NCBI GenBank assembly: GCA_021904315.1
Contig: CM038908.1
Span: 24,510,501 to 24,574,500, forward strand
Length of the DNA: 64,000 nucleotides
DNA from: Sphagnum magellanicum
Taxonomy: Eukaryota > Streptophyta > Sphagnopsida > Sphagnales > Sphagnaceae
Direction: 5' to 3'
Shown here: positions 43,758-57,630 of the stretch, piece by piece
How the letters are laid out: every line of letters begins with the position of its first letter
Position numbering within the stretch: the stretch's first letter is position 1
Translations under genes and position numbers: made by a program
The notes under the pieces: model-generated
What the model saw: the letters and a program-made list of their open reading frames with translations, nothing else
What the model was told of the DNA's origin: nothing
Databases searched by the model: none

Positions 43758-46700
43758 TAGAAATATATTTAATTTTGAGTAATATTTATCTCAAAAAACT
43801 CAACTAAATTGAAAAAACTAGTTTTGGAAGGTTAAATAAAAGGTTATTCACACCCAATGTTATGTCACTGTTAAATTTGTATTACAAAACAAATCTTTTT
43901 TGAACATTCACATATGCAATGTTATTTGACACACAAAATGACAAGGCAACCTTATTCGCATGTAATGTTAATACATTGTTAAACTCAAAGGTAGGCTAAC
44001 ATCAAATCTTCAACAAAACATAGATTTCGGGAAAAAAATGCAATGTTATGTAAAATTGCTAAAAATGGATGCATAAGTCAATCATCAATTCAAGTCCTAT
44101 TCTTTTATTCATGCATTCATTGCAAAAAAAATCTATGCAAGAAACAAACAATATAAATTTTTTACATCTATGCACAAAGGAGGTGTGTTTTGCACAAAAA
44201 CCCTATAGCAAACCTCACTTATGATAGTAGATTAGTGTTCATGATAGTAGAAGAAACAATGTTTGTAACAATAGAAACAAGGGTACCTAATAATAATAAA
44301 AAGAACGTTTATAGCAAAGAAATGTTTGATCCATGAAATTTTTTGACAACACATCATCTTACATCAACAATGTTCAGAAATTGCAAGACCATAAGTCTCC
44401 AAACCCTACCCTATTTTGTATAATTTACAACTTCTTTTCTTCTTGAAACTTACAAAAACACACAATGCACAAAAATCCATTCAAAATTGAGAAAAAAAAC
44501 AAACAAAATCATTAAAATTCATTTTGTTTGGGACCACATCCCAACTTCAAAGGAGGTCCATCAAACAAAAAGAAGATCAAGAAGGGCAAGAAAAAACAAA
44601 ATTCAAAAAATTCATAGACATAAGAGTTTATGAAAATTCACTTCAAGAGACCTTGCTAGCCCAATTGGGAATATGAGAAGATTGTCACATTAGATTAATC
44701 AAAGAAAGATCACTTCGTTACATTGAATAAAGTGGATTTTGAGGACCAATTCCAAATTGCAATTAGGAAAAGTTATTGTCTTTGTAATGAAAGCAAGGTG
44801 TTCACCACGTGTAAGGAATGGGCATGTGTGCAAGGATAAATGAGAAACATTGAGTGGCGACTTCAAGAAAACTTATGATTACATAGCTAGAATTGGCCAT
44901 AATGAAAAATATTAGTTGATGAGTCCTCAAGATCAAACAACATTACATTTGTCGTGTTAATTTGAGCGAGGATTATACAATATGATGAAAAAACTCTGTA
45001 ACCTAAAAGTGAGGGTCCAGAAATCCTACAGCCCATATGCCATCTCCCACGAACCCTGATTCTCATGCTCTATCAATCTGCTTCACATCTACAGACACCT
45101 AACCTCTCCTGACTTGGACTATCTTTTTGCTATCGCTCACTGATCTACTTGCAGCTTGAAGACCGATAGTCTCAACAACACAACACTCGACACAACACAC
45201 ATCTCTGGTCATGCCTTACACACAGATGCGTCAGAGAAAATGTTCGGATTTCATTCACAAATTATATACATAATCCGAGAGCACAAGCACTGCCCTCAAA
45301 CACCATTTCTTACAAACAAGAGGCTCTGATTGTCCCTCCAATTCTTGCTCTCTCTCTCTCTCTCCTCTATGTCCTCCTGCAGCAATGAGCTAGACCACAA
45401 CAGACGCAGCGGAAGATCACAATCATGGCCGAAACTCTTTGCTACGGAGCTACTTACTTTTCTTTTTCCTTCTGTCTTTTTCAAAATCTCTCCCCGTCTC
45501 CAGCTCTCTTTTCGATCTGCTTCTGCCCCTCAACTTACCTCATCACAACATTGTCTGCCTTCCAAAAACAGACCGACCTTCCTTCCGACACGTACAAAAT
45601 TCATGAGCCTTTCTCCGCTCTTTCTATCAGCCTGTAATACCCTCCTGGTTCTCATTCTGCCGTTTTTTTTTTTTTACTAACTTCCTACTTGCCGAATTCC
45701 TTCTTTCTCCAAAAACAGCTTTCTGATCTTCCTGACCACTTTCCCCCGACTTCTTCCAGAAGGTTCACTCGAATCCCAACGCCTCTCCATGCAACTCCTC
45801 CACACGGCCATCTCGTAATTGTAGCACCGACTTACACCATAACTCAGAGCCGCCATCCAGCCCCCATCCGATCATACCCATCATGCAAATCTTCCAGCAA
45901 ACAACTTTGAACAAACCAATCAGTACTTCCCATGCAGATGTAATGCAGTGACGGCCGTCACAGACACAAAACAGCTCAAAGATGTGCTAATTAGTCTCCC
46001 TGATTAGTGGGCGCTCAAAAATTAGGGTCACCCCATTTCCCATTACAACTCTTTCACAACAAACTAATTTATGAATCTCCTCATGTCCAAAACCTTTTGA
46101 ATGATTTGGACAAAGTTTACAAACCAACAAAACCAATGACAAGTCTTACAACAATTTTCTTTTAAAAACACATACAAATATTGTTATTGTGTGAATCGAC
46201 AATGTCAATCTTTAACAATAGCAAAGACAAATCGACATTCCAACCAACTTTTATTGTTAGGTATGAATGTCAACATTTTAAATTAATGTTAATTTAAGGT
46301 TAAGTTAGTATTAACAGTTAGATTACGATAAACTTAATGCTAACAAGATCAACATTTAAAGACTAAACACCAAGTATGAATAGTCGTTTAAGTTAGATAA
46401 CAAGTTCCACTTGAGCCAAAGCCACATGCCACATTGGTATTGATGCATACCTTACCGTAAGGTTGGTTTTGTCATTGAATAATCCTCAAAATAATGAAAT
46501 GAATTTTTGTGAAAATATGAAGTTGTCGCATTGAAAATCGTCCTAATTATCATAGGTTACACTCTAAATAATTTCACTACACTTGTGTGCGACAATATCA
46601 TAATAGATCATGGAAAATTCAATAATTTCAAAAAACATTTAAAATGAATTACTTTTTTGAAAAAAATTAAATTATTTGTTTTGTCAATGTGGAAACTGAG

Positions 46701-46985
46701 CCTAGGCTATGGTATAACTTACAAGGTGCTTTCCAAAGAGTAGGAAATTTCTCGGAATCCTTAAAAGGGGGGTTTGGGGGGGGGGGGGGTGGGAAATAAT
46801 GAGTCTCCAGGGCTGGGTACTAATAAAGTGCAAAGTAATAATTTGTTTACGTATTGACTTTTTGACAATTTACCTTTTTTACCTACATCCGTGAAAAAGG
46901 GGCAGTAGGTAGGTACTAGGTAGGTAGTTGCTGCGCAAGGGCGCAATGGCGAAATCGGAAGAGCCCAAAAAAGAAAAGAAAAACC
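43758..46985. other. Intergenic DNA, partly less AT-rich
   Basis: The part from 44990 to 46000 has balanced composition and a (CT)n run at 45342-45366. It includes open frames (45330-45680, 45425-45637) without recognisable domains and could be a worn LTR or leader sequence. The remainder is AT-rich. A 14-base G run is at 46776-46789. Confidence 0.35.
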
Positions 46986-48134
46986 AGTCGGCTATAGGCT
47001 ATGGGCTATAGCCCTCCCTCCCCCCCCCGCGCGGTAACCGCGCCATTCTTTCCCCCACCCGCGCGGTCGGCGCTAACACAAGTTCGCAGCATTCCACGGT
47101 CTGTCAGGAAGGCATCTTGCGCTGATGATTCCTTTTCCTCTTCTTTGGCCTTTGCGCTTGCCCGCCACGCCCCGCTCGCTCGCTCCTTCCCTCGTGCTCG
47201 CTCTGGCTGCCGTGTAAATCCTTTCTCCTTTCTCCTTTTTCTCTTCAGCGATGTAGTCCCCGAGCTCGGGGTTGCGCGGCCGTAGCTGGCCTGAGAGACA
47301 GCCGCCATTGAACGGCTTTTTCTTGCTTCCTTACATTACTTACTTCTGTGTACTTTGCGGGACGCCGGTAGCAGCATGACGTCCGACGTCAGAGATCATG
47401 ATTTTGGGTCAGGGACTCGGAGTAGGAGGGAAGCCCTTGTTGGGTTTGTTGGATGTGGAACCAGATTCAAACCCTTGCTTTCTACTTTCTCTCGGAGCTC
47501 GTCTTGCACTTCCTGAACTCGTCTCTCTCCCTCCCTTCTCCTGTAGGTAGCCCGTGTTTGGGGGTGTGTGTGTTTCGTTTTGGGTTTCTTTGGTTTTGGT
47601 TGCTTTTTCTTCCCTTCTCCTTGGTCTTGATGATTCTGTGAGTTTTTCTGAGTTTTTTTTTTTTTGGAGGGGTGAGGGGCGGAGGGCTTCCTGTTTTCTG
47701 TGTAGATTTTGTTGTTGTTTTGGGTGTGGTGTTCTGGCTGGTGGAGAAGGTAAGCTCCCATGTCGAGAAGGCAAGTAGGGGAGTAGAGAATGCTGCAGCA
47801 ACAGTGGGAAGGGAGGTCGCCGGGGGGAAGGCGGGCGGCAAGGAGCGGATTATGGCGCACACTAGATTTGAAAGGGAAGAGACGGAAAAAGGCGATGACC
47901 ACATGGGGAAGGACAGGGGGAGAGTTTTAGATTGCAATTCTGAGTAGGTCAAAGAGATTCGAGGGGGTTGGATCATGATGCTGGTGCACGGATCAGGATC
48001 GAAGTGAAAGCGCAAGAAAATGTTAGAGGGAGAAACAACAGCAGCAGCAGCCATAGCTGGGAAGCTTGGATGAGAGAACCCTAGTGTAGGATTGGATGTG
48101 GGAGCAGCTGCTGCAGTGGGGTGGCTAGCTCACA
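46986..48134 (+). promoter_or_regulatory. GC-rich promoter and leader region of the GAUT gene
   Basis: CpG-rich DNA begins abruptly at about 46990 with an inverted repeat (GGCTATAG..CTATAGCC, 46990-47012) and a near-palindrome GCGCGGTAACCGCGC at 47029-47043. Pyrimidine-rich and G-rich leader-like sequence follows up to the ATG at 48135. Upstream ATGs occur. Long open frames on the minus strand here (for example 47396-47902) are compositional and show no recognisable features. Confidence 0.45.
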
Positions 48135-51100
48135 ATGCAGGTCCACATCTCACCGAGCATGAGACGGATCACTGTATCAACAACAACAGGATTCCTGGAT
48201 CCTATGAAGATCAAAGGTGCAGCGAGATATCTGAGCTATCGATGCCTGTTCTGGACTATGCTTCTGCTTGTTTTCCTCCTCCCCTTTGTCTTCATCACTA
48301 GTGCTCTTGTCACTCTTGAGGGTGCCAACAAATGCTCATCTATTGGTATGCGCTCTGCCCCCCACACTCCTTACTCAATTGTCATCTGGTGGAATCAGAA
48401 ATCCTCAAGACTTGGACCACAGATAGCAATGGACATTTTGGACACCGGAATTGCTTTTTAGTATGGGCATAGAACTACTGTCATTTGCAATTCTCGGGCC
48501 TTTCTGAGGATGTGGAGTTTCCTGGGAAATTCTTGTGCTTTCTGAATTTCTGAAGGGCCTGATTCTTTTTGAGCTTTTTTGAGGATCTCTGACTGAGTGT
48601 GATGGAATCACTGATTTTTTTGGAGTTTTTTTTTTGGCTCTCTAAGTGTCATGGAATCGGCCTGATAAACAACGAGTCTACCTGATCTGGATTGAAAGAG
48701 ATGGCTTTTGTTTGTTGAGAAAGAGTTCTGATTCAGAATTTGCAAAGTTTGTTTCTCCAGGTTGTTTTGGACGGAAAATTGGACCAAGATTAATATGGAA
48801 AAGACATACAGCACCACCAGTAAGTGGAAACTGAAAACCTTGGAAATTTATGATGCTATCTCAGGTTCCATAATTTCCAAGGGTTTTTCATTTTGACAGC
48901 ATCCCAGATCTTTCGGCATAAACAAAAACAAATGGAATTGACCTGAAATTTTGGAACTGGAAAAATGGTGCAGAAGGTGCCCGATCGATATTCAGTGTTG
49001 CTGGGATCCACGATTCAGACTGCAGCTGAGCTACCTGAATCTATTGAGGCTTTGGTGGAGGAGGCACGGATGAAGCAGTATGACATGCCAACCCTATTGA
49101 TGCAATTGAAGGGCATGGTGTGTGCAATTGTTGCCTCCTCCCTTCCACCCACCCTTGTGCCAACTGTGTGGTGCTTTTGTGATTCATAGGTTATAGAAAG
49201 CCTTTGCATGAGTGCATGACACATGCCTTTGCCGCTGGATCCATGGGTGAAGAAAAAGGTTACATTGTTTGTGCACACATCTGTATTGGAGTTTTGTAAC
49301 TTAGTGGAAGCTGTGGCAGGTGGAGGCAAATGAGGAGCAAGTGCGTGCAGCAAAGCTACAGGAAGCTCTGTATCGACACTATGCCAGCAGTGGGGTGCCA
49401 AAGGGTCTCCATTGCTTAGCCCTGAAGCTCACAGTTGAGTACTCAAGTAATGCTCATGCCCGCCAGGATTTGCCCTCACCGGACCTTGCTCCTCGCCTCA
49501 CTGACCTGGCACTACACCACCTAGTCCTTGCTACAGATAATGTTCTAGCTGCCTCTGTGGTAGTGGCCTCCACTGTCCACAATGCAGCAGACCCGGAGAA
49601 GATAGTTTTCCATGTTATCACAGACAAGAAGACATATGCTGCAATGCATGCATGGTTCTCATTAAACCCTTTGTCTCCAGCTATTGTGGAGGTGAAAGGT
49701 GTCCACCAATTTGATTGGTTGACTCGGGACAATGTCCCTGTCCTGCAGGCTATGGAGACTTCGCAGGACATGAAGTGGTATTACCATGGTGATCATACAG
49801 CAGGCACCAATATCAGTCAGTACTCGCCCACTATCTTGGCTGCCTATCTGCAAGCACGATCACCGAAATACATCTCCATCATGAACCACCTCCGCATCTA
49901 CTTACCAGAGGTTTGTCTATCAACTCTACTGCAAGTGTCCTTTGTGGTCCTCTGTGCTAAGGATGCACAGCAAGAGATTTACTTCTGGGCATCTGGAGGC
50001 TCTAGTGAGACGTGACATTGATTTGTGAGACTGGCTCTGCAATTCTGCAGTAGATACATCAGAATTCCTACTGTTTCTAAAGACCATTTTGCAAGCTCTG
50101 GTGAGGGGGTTCTCAAAGGTTCTTAAGCACATCTCTGTACACACTCCTTCTATGAGCTTCCCCACTTTCAGAGAGCTGTTTGCCTTCTTCAAGTAGCTGG
50201 ATTTGATTTCATCAAATGAGGCATGTGCATTTTGAGTGTGAACTATATAAGTCTTTGTTTCTGGCTGACAGATCTTTGCTGCATTGGCATCATGTGGCAG
50301 CTTTTCCCCGAATTGGAGAAGGTGGTGTTTCTTGATGATGATGTAGTAGTGCAAAAGGACCTAAGTCCCTTGTGGGATATGGATCTCCATGGCAAAGTGA
50401 ATGGGGCAGTGGAGACTTGCCATGGTGATGATGCGTGGGTGATGTCAAAGACATTCAAAAATTACTTCAATTTTTCGCACCCAATTATTGCCAAGACTTT
50501 TGATCCTGATAAGTGTGCCTGGGCTTATGGCATGAATGTGTTTGACTTACACGCATGGCGCCAAGCAGACATTACTGGTGTTTATCACTACTGGCAGAAA
50601 CAGGTATTTTTTTGTATGACATTAAGCTCTGTAAGTCCACAGATTTTGTCACTGACACTCTCAAATATGGTTCTATGCTGTCATTATTGACACAAACTGG
50701 CAATCCAGGCTCCATTCTGTATTGAAGCTGCTATGTTGACCTTCTGGTTAACCCAGGGTCAGCCAAGCACATCATTAGTTCTGAACCCTTGTCGTGGGAC
50801 GCTGGGAATTGGCAGCTGTAGGTGTAGATGCAAACTTTTGTTTACATTTTGAGTTGTAGGTTCTTTGTACAGGTAGGATCACCAACCCTGTTGTGTAAGT
50901 ATGCTACATGAGTGCTTGAGGCCTCACTAGCACCTGATCCCAGACTAGAAAAACCACCTCTACAAAGCAGATAAAACTGTTAATGGAAGGGATTGGTCTG
51001 TTTTACTGACTCTGACACTTCAAAGCACTATGGGTGCCTTGAGAGGAGAGTAATTCTAGGGTGATTTTACTCTGCAGATGTGTGGGAAAATGGACATGCT

Positions 51101-51934
51101 GGAATCAAGTTTCTTTAGGCATGCATCCACACAGTACACCGATGCAAGATCTTGAGCCTTTCAGTTTTGAATTTGCTGTTGAACATTGGATGCAGCATTG
51201 ATGGTTTTTGTGTATTCTCTTTTTCTAAACAAAACTTTGTATCTTAATCTTACTCTTAATTGCCACAAATGGCTTCTCTTGCAATTCTTGGAGATTTTAA
51301 TAACCCAAGATTCAAAATTCACATTTTTACAGACCATTCTCAGCCAAAAGTTTTGTTTGGTGTTTCTGCCTTCATGATCTTCAAAATTATTACTTCACAA
51401 ACCTCCTTAATCCCAAGTGGGGAGCTTGTCAAAGCCCACTTTGTTCTCAAAAGATCATGCTTTTAGGGTTTTCTATGTTGCTTCTCTCTTTTTTTCCTCT
51501 TTCTTCTCCCATTATTGCTGATCTTGGCAGCCGATCACTACCAAGCATGTTGCTGTTGAAGATCACATGACTGCTGTTCATTTCTCTTTCTTGATTTATT
51601 GTTTCCTGGGTCTTGTGGGTAAATTATATGGTTTGTTGGGTTGCAGAATTTGCAGCTGAATTTGACGCTGTGGCGACTGGGGACGTTGCCACCTGCGTTA
51701 ATAGCATTTGATGGGAATGTGCATCCAATCCCTCCCCATTGGCACATGTTGGGCCTTGGTTATAATGTGAAATCAAGCTTGGAATCCACAAAGGAGGCTG
51801 CTGTCATCCACTACAATGGGCAGGCAAAGCCATGGCTTGATGTTGCATTTCCACACCTCCGACCCTTCTGGTCCAAGTACGTAAACTACTCTAATGAGTT
51901 TATTAGACAATGTAATATCCTTGATAGACCCTAA
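48135..51934 (+). CDS. Galacturonosyltransferase, GAUT13/14-like (GT8)
   Basis: This is a Golgi type II membrane glycosyltransferase of family GT8, in the clade of GAUT12, 13 and 14 involved in pectin or xylan-associated synthesis. Six exons: 48135-48345, 48761-48819, 48974-49117, 49320-49910, 50301-50603 and 51647-51934. All are GT-AG and total 1596 bases, giving 531 aa (GAUT13 is about 533). The N-terminus MQVHISPSMRRITVS and KIKGAARYLSYR match GAUT13/14 closely. The membrane anchor spans about residues 38-60. The catalytic DxD sits in FLDDDVVVQKDLSPLWD (Asp 347-349). Other family blocks are GLHCLALKLTVEYSSNAHAR, VFHVITDKKTYAAMHAWF, SPKYISIMNHLRIYLPELFP, CAWAYGMNVFDL, WHMLGLGY and HYNGQAKPW (491-499). 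The stem region (residues 70-140) is less conserved. It looks intact. A choice between GAUT13 and GAUT14 orthology is not possible. Confidence 0.95.
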
Positions 51935-54900
51935 AACCCCTCCCCATCTGCCATAATCAGTTGCATCAACCTGCTTTTTCATCTGGTCCAATTGGTTACA
52001 ACTTCATTCTCTTTGCCCACTGCCAGTAAGGATCCCATCATCTGATGGGGAGGCAAAGTATTTGGAAAATTAACACCAATAGGTCAGCAGTTGGGAGGCA
52101 ACAAATAGTTGTATGTATGCCTAGACGCAATATGCATATTGCTAGAATGCGCAAGAAGGCAAGCAAAGCAAAAAGGCTTTGATGGAAATTGATGGAGCAA
52201 GGTTTAAACTCTTTGGTCAGTGAGGTGTGGCTTAATTGAACATTGATCAACAAAAAGGGCAGCCATGGCTAATGGCAGAAGGGGGAATTGTGTGCAATTC
52301 TTAGTCACATGACTTGCAACATCTGCAGACAAGGGGGCTCTGCAGATTTCTTGCAAATAAGGGGGATTTTTTGTAATAAGGTTTAGGAAAACATCATTGT
52401 TTGATGAAGGGGTAGTAGTGTTTAAGAGGACATAGTCTATGATTTCGGGTACATTACCTTACCAAATTTCATTTACTTACGTTGAGTAGAAAAGCACTTC
52501 CAGATTGGAGTTGGGTGCAACACCTAACATGATTTTAATTTTCCAATTACTCAGTGCCACCCATATAATTACAGTATTCTTACTCTCAACTTCACCAACG
52601 CCTATCTTGTCTTCACACCCTTTTTGTGGGGCCAAAAGATTTCCCTTCTTGCAGAAAATTACAAGCATGCTATCAGCAAGGAACATCTCTGGATAATATT
52701 AGAATTTTTCCTTGAGGTAGAGGGATGTGTGGAGGAAAGATGTAGCTCCATTTAGGCCAAATTTTTTTTTGTTAGGCACACTGAAAATTCAGAGGTGTAA
52801 ATTTTTATTTTTACACATTGGGGGTGGAATTCAAAGAAACCTGATGAGGATGATGTTTTGTTTCATGCTGCAAACTGTCTTGGAAGGTTGGTGGCCTCAC
52901 TTGTTATGTTGATGTTGGAGGTCATTGTTATTGTTAAATGTTTCATGGAAGCTGAGGGTTGCTATTGTCAAATAGCAACCCCCCATGTGAGCAATGGGAA
53001 GCAAGTAGGATTTCTGTTCCAATCCATGGTCCAATTTCAGTACCTCATTGTCATTGCTAAATGCTTATGGAATGGACTAGGATTTCTATTCCTATGCAGG
53101 GGTTTCTTATTTCAGTGCAATCAGACTTTGAACTCTTGGTTAATTATGTGTAGGGTAAAGCCCCAAGGTGACCAATTGATGTCCTTGGGAGGTCAGGATC
53201 CCCATGGCAGAAGCCAAGGTGGTGCAAATCGCTGATTGTTGATTTTGGGTTAATTCAAGGTATATGGTGCATGTGTTTTTTCCTTCACAATGAGTGAGCT
53301 TAAAGCCATCAATGAAGGGGAGCTTAATGTCCATGCATGGTATTAGAGTGGGTCCTTTCTCACTTGAATTTGTGTGTTGGTAAGATGAGACGTGATTGAA
53401 AGGCCAAGTGTGATCAAATGAATAGGATGCATTTCCCAACAGCAAGAACATGTTTCTTGGATATATGGCAATGAGAAAGGTTAAGGTGGAGGGGTGAACA
53501 TGCATTTTGAAGCTTTGATGATGCTAAAAGCTACATCGGGCCGTGCTATAGAGATGCCATCATAATGTTGGTGGGATTTGGTTTAATCGTATTAAAGGGA
53601 ATTGATTTTGAGATCACAAAAATAAGGGACATGATTGCGTTATTTGTAAAAGTTTGCCAAATTGAGGATTAGAACCTTCAATTTGGCTGAAATTGAGAAC
53701 ATGAATGCAAATTTGCATTGAAAAAGTACATTGTTGCAAAACTACGGCCCCCATTCCTTTAATTGCCAAAATTGGCAATCAAGGGCAAAGCTTAACCCCT
53801 TGTCTTCAGCATCATCTATAGGTATAAGTTGAGGGAGTTGCCCCTTGCCTTTGTCATTTGTAGCTTATGGGGTCAAGCTTGGCTCCTCACCTATGTTTGG
53901 CTTTTTGTTTTTGGTTTTTTCTTCCTCTTCTTCATCTTCTTCTCCTTGCTTTTGAGTTTTGGTGAATTGTTGTCAACATGATCAAACCTTTTTTTTTCTT
54001 TTTTCTCCGTCTTCTCCTTCTTCTTTTTTTTTCCTTGTGTTCTTTACAAATTATTGTTTTTTGGGTTTTTTACATTCTTCTTTTTTCTCCTTCATCTGCG
54101 TAACATGAGTTTAATTTCATTTGGTGTTATGGCTAGTGGATTAAGTTAAATCATAATTAAATGAACTATTTGGATTGTCATAGTCATAATTTCTCTAGAC
54201 AATAAATGAATTGAAAGTTTAAAGACAAATTGAACATTAGCTTTGTCAATTTTTAATTTATTCATGTTGCGATAGATTATAATGAGAATCATATTGAAAA
54301 ATATGGACAAGTTTTTAAAAAGGAGTGATTTTGTAATCGACTTTTGAAATATTGATATTGTTTTTGTCATAAATATATAATTTTCATGTGAATTTTCAAA
54401 ATATGATACACTAACATCAACCACCATTAAATGAGAAGTTTAAGAACCAAATGCATCAAAACTTTTTCAGTACAAGGTTATTGATTCTTAAGTTTTAATT
54501 TAATAATAATTGTCGAATTTTCATCATTAAACATTTATTTCACATTGAAAACTTGAAGTTTTCATGTGGATTTTTTTATCAACCATATGTTTAATGATAC
54601 ATATAAGTTAATTTATCAATATTTTGACCAAAAACAAAATGGAATGCATAATGAATAAATAATTTGTAAATGATCACAATTGTTGGATATTTTAAGTATG
54701 TTTTGCACTCTCGAAATTGAACCACTCAGTCAAGCTTTTACTTGACTATAGTTGCGGATAGTCCACATTTTTTTCTTTTTTCCAAGAATTCATAAATTCA
54801 ATATATTAAAAATCTTATGTAAACAATATGAAATGTCGTCCTTAAAAGACATATTGAATTCACAAAGGAAATGTCATGACTTTTCATTCAAATAGATAAC

Positions 54901-55015
54901 CAAATTCAGGATGGGTATTAACTTAAATCAGAATTGGTGAAAATTTGTTTTAGGAGTAAGATTTTCATGTAACCAATGAAAGGGTTAGGAAAGTTTTTTC
55001 TTGAGATGGTGGAAA
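51935..55015. other. Downstream flank and AT-rich intergenic DNA
   Basis: No gene is supported. An imperfect direct repeat lies at about 52918-52960 and 53045-53090 (TCATTGT(T/C)ATTG(T/C)TAAATG). A polypyrimidine stretch of TTCTTC/TTTTCT words runs from about 53900 to 54090. The rest is AT-rich. Confidence 0.4.
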
Positions 55016-55037
55016 GGGGGGGGGGGGGGGGGGGGGG
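55016..55037. repeat. 22-base poly-G tract
   Basis: An uninterrupted G run on the plus strand in otherwise AT-rich DNA. Confidence 0.9.
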
Positions 55038-56037
55038 TGGTGTTTCTTTTTCATTGTGTAGTAATGCAATATTGTTACTTGTAATAATGAACTTCTTATC
55101 TATTTTTGGGTGAGGATGATTTTCATAATTACTTAACTTGAGTTCAAATTGGTTATTTTAAGACATTTATTTTGTGAACAATTTTATGCAACTTCGATAA
55201 GTAAATTTGGTAAGTTTTTTTGGTTGAATGATTTATAAATATTTTAATTTAATTTTTAGAATTGTGATGTTTCATTTTCATAGTGAAGTAAGGAGGATTA
55301 AGTGCATGTGTGTTCATTTCTTGTCTTGTAAATGTCAATGCACAAAATAATAAAGGTGGTTTTGTATAGGGAAAGGGTTTATTTGTAAACCTTTCCGGAT
55401 TTTGAGATGTTGCCTTGAGGTCAAAAAATTTGGAAAGGTATTTAGATAGACCTTTCACTAAAGTAAAGAACTTCAAAATTTTAAAATTTATATTTATGTT
55501 TCTTTCTTTATTTTTTACATTTTCCCCCTTCATCATGTGTACCTATAAAGTTGTTATAACATCATTCTAATTTCATTTGTCTTTTTTTATGTTTTTGTTT
55601 TTTGCTTTCAACATTGCACGTCTCTTTCTACTTACTTGTTATTTTTTTTTTTCTAAATTTTTACCTCATTTTAAAAATACAAGCCATTTTTTAAAAAATA
55701 AAATTTTATGATGCACATGGAGATTTGAGAAAATATTTAAAGAATATTCATTTTTAAAGAAAATTTGGGTAGATGGAAAAGGGGGAAAAAGAAAGAAATA
55801 AGTAAATAAATAAAAGATATGGGAAAAAAATTTAAATGAAAAATATGGTGTAAAGATTAAATTTTCAAATTTTTTTTTGCGGGGTCGAAAAATACCTTGT
55901 CAACCTTTTGGGGTTTAGAAGATACATGAACATATCATCATCATTGGTTTCTATGGACCATGTATAAAGTTTTTTTTCTTCATTAAGATGATTAAATCAT
56001 GGTCATTGATCATAATATTTACAAATGATTGCCTAAT

Positions 56038-56120
56038 TGACAATTATGCATAAGAATGACCATTTTTGACAATTATGCGCCAAAATAACCATTTTTGATA
56101 ATTATGCGTCAAAATGATGA
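56038..56120. repeat. 29-bp tandem repeat, three copies
   Basis: The core GA(C/T)AATTATGCG or GACAATTATGCA begins at 56039, 56068 and 56097, each followed by AA(A/G)AT(G/A)ACCATTTTT or a variant. It is noncoding, within very AT-rich DNA (55038-57460) that otherwise shows nothing recognisable. Confidence 0.8.
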
Positions 56121-57469
56121 AAGTTTGGGCAATATTTTTTTGTCATTTTTTGGCAATGGCAATAACAATAGTAAGAGCAAGAAGTATTTAACATGTGCTA
56201 CAAAAAATTTTGCCTTCCTTGAATGACAAGAAGTCTAACTACGAATGGCTTTGAGCCATCACCATGCCACCAATAACTGCCAAGTATCTTCCATTTTTGC
56301 AAATTACTCTTCAATTTTTTGGGTGGGTAAAAGAACCCAAAATGTATAAAAAAAAAATCCAAATTTCTTTATGTTTGAAACAATTTATATGTAAACTTGT
56401 AAACAAATGAAAAACCTAATTAAAAGAGTTTCATAAATTTTCATTATTTCATATGTGAGGAGCCAATCAAAATGTCTCAATATAATAAAATTAAATAAAA
56501 TGAAAAGCATTGTAACTAAATAATGCATTTGATAACATGTATTAAAATGAATAGGCCATCATTTCAATTACAACTAATGATAAAATAATATGTTTTAAAA
56601 AATATATATTATTATGGCATATGTTAAAATGTTATCTAAATAATTAATACATTTGCACTGAAATGATTATAATTTTTTTTATTGAACATAAATTTTAAAT
56701 GCATAAAGTGGACATTTTAAAAACTATTATGCAAAAAAAATTAAAACAAAAAATCCATAGTATGAAATATTGTTATTTAATTAATCACATACTTGTATTC
56801 AAAATTTGCATAATTTTTTGGGTCAAATTGATTAAATCATATTATTAAAGAATCTAAATTAAATGTATTTTCATCAACCAATTAAAACATGTGAAATGAA
56901 AAAAAAATGAGTGAAAAAACAATGTTGTTATTCCATAATTGTATTATAATGTTGAATTACATTTTTTACAAATAATTATTCAATTGAAAATAATTTTTAT
57001 AACTTTAGTATACATTTTTTACAACATTTCAATATAAAATTGTATCAATATTTTAAAATTCAATGTTATAGTAAGAAGATAAAATGTAAATAATACCCCT
57101 ATTAAAAGATTAGGTATTTCATATTATTTACCCATTTATAATCACAGTTTGTTATGAACGTTAAAAAAATAATATTCACATTTTCAACTTCAAATCATAT
57201 CTTACATCTCAGAATGCATTATTTTCAATTATAAATGCATTGATTCACTATGAACATGATTAAAATTATCAAACCTAAAACTAAAAACTTTAATATAAAC
57301 CCATGTTACATTATTTACATCCATTAAAATGATCATTTGAACATTTTGTATCTATCCATTTCTTTTATTTTTTATATTCAACTTTCATAATTTTAAAATT
57401 TAGGCTTTTATCCATATATATTATATGGCAATAATACTTAATGTGCCCTAAACTTCTTAAACGATTGAA

Positions 57470-57630
57470 ATGCAAATGCTAGAGTGAAATAATGAAAAAA
57501 CAAATTGGGGCATGATCCTTAATTCGTAGCATTTGTGGGGTAAGAAAATATGCTAAAGTTTCCGAATGAAACTAGAACAAATTCACAAGCAAAAGTTCAA
57601 TATGAAATTAACTTGCACAACTAAATAAAG
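57470..57630 (-). repeat. Diverged partial copy of inverted-pair family R2
   Basis: Landmarks such as CGTAGCATTT, GAAACTAGAACAAA-like and CACAAGCAAAAG match, with changes, the low-coordinate edge of the R2 copy at 61783-62690 in the same orientation. It is an older, truncated member. Confidence 0.5.

Noticed and set aside
47396-48054. Minus-strand open frames of up to 190 codons upstream of GAUT
   Set aside because: Pro/Lys/Thr-rich low-complexity readings of a pyrimidine/purine-biased leader, with no recognisable domain.
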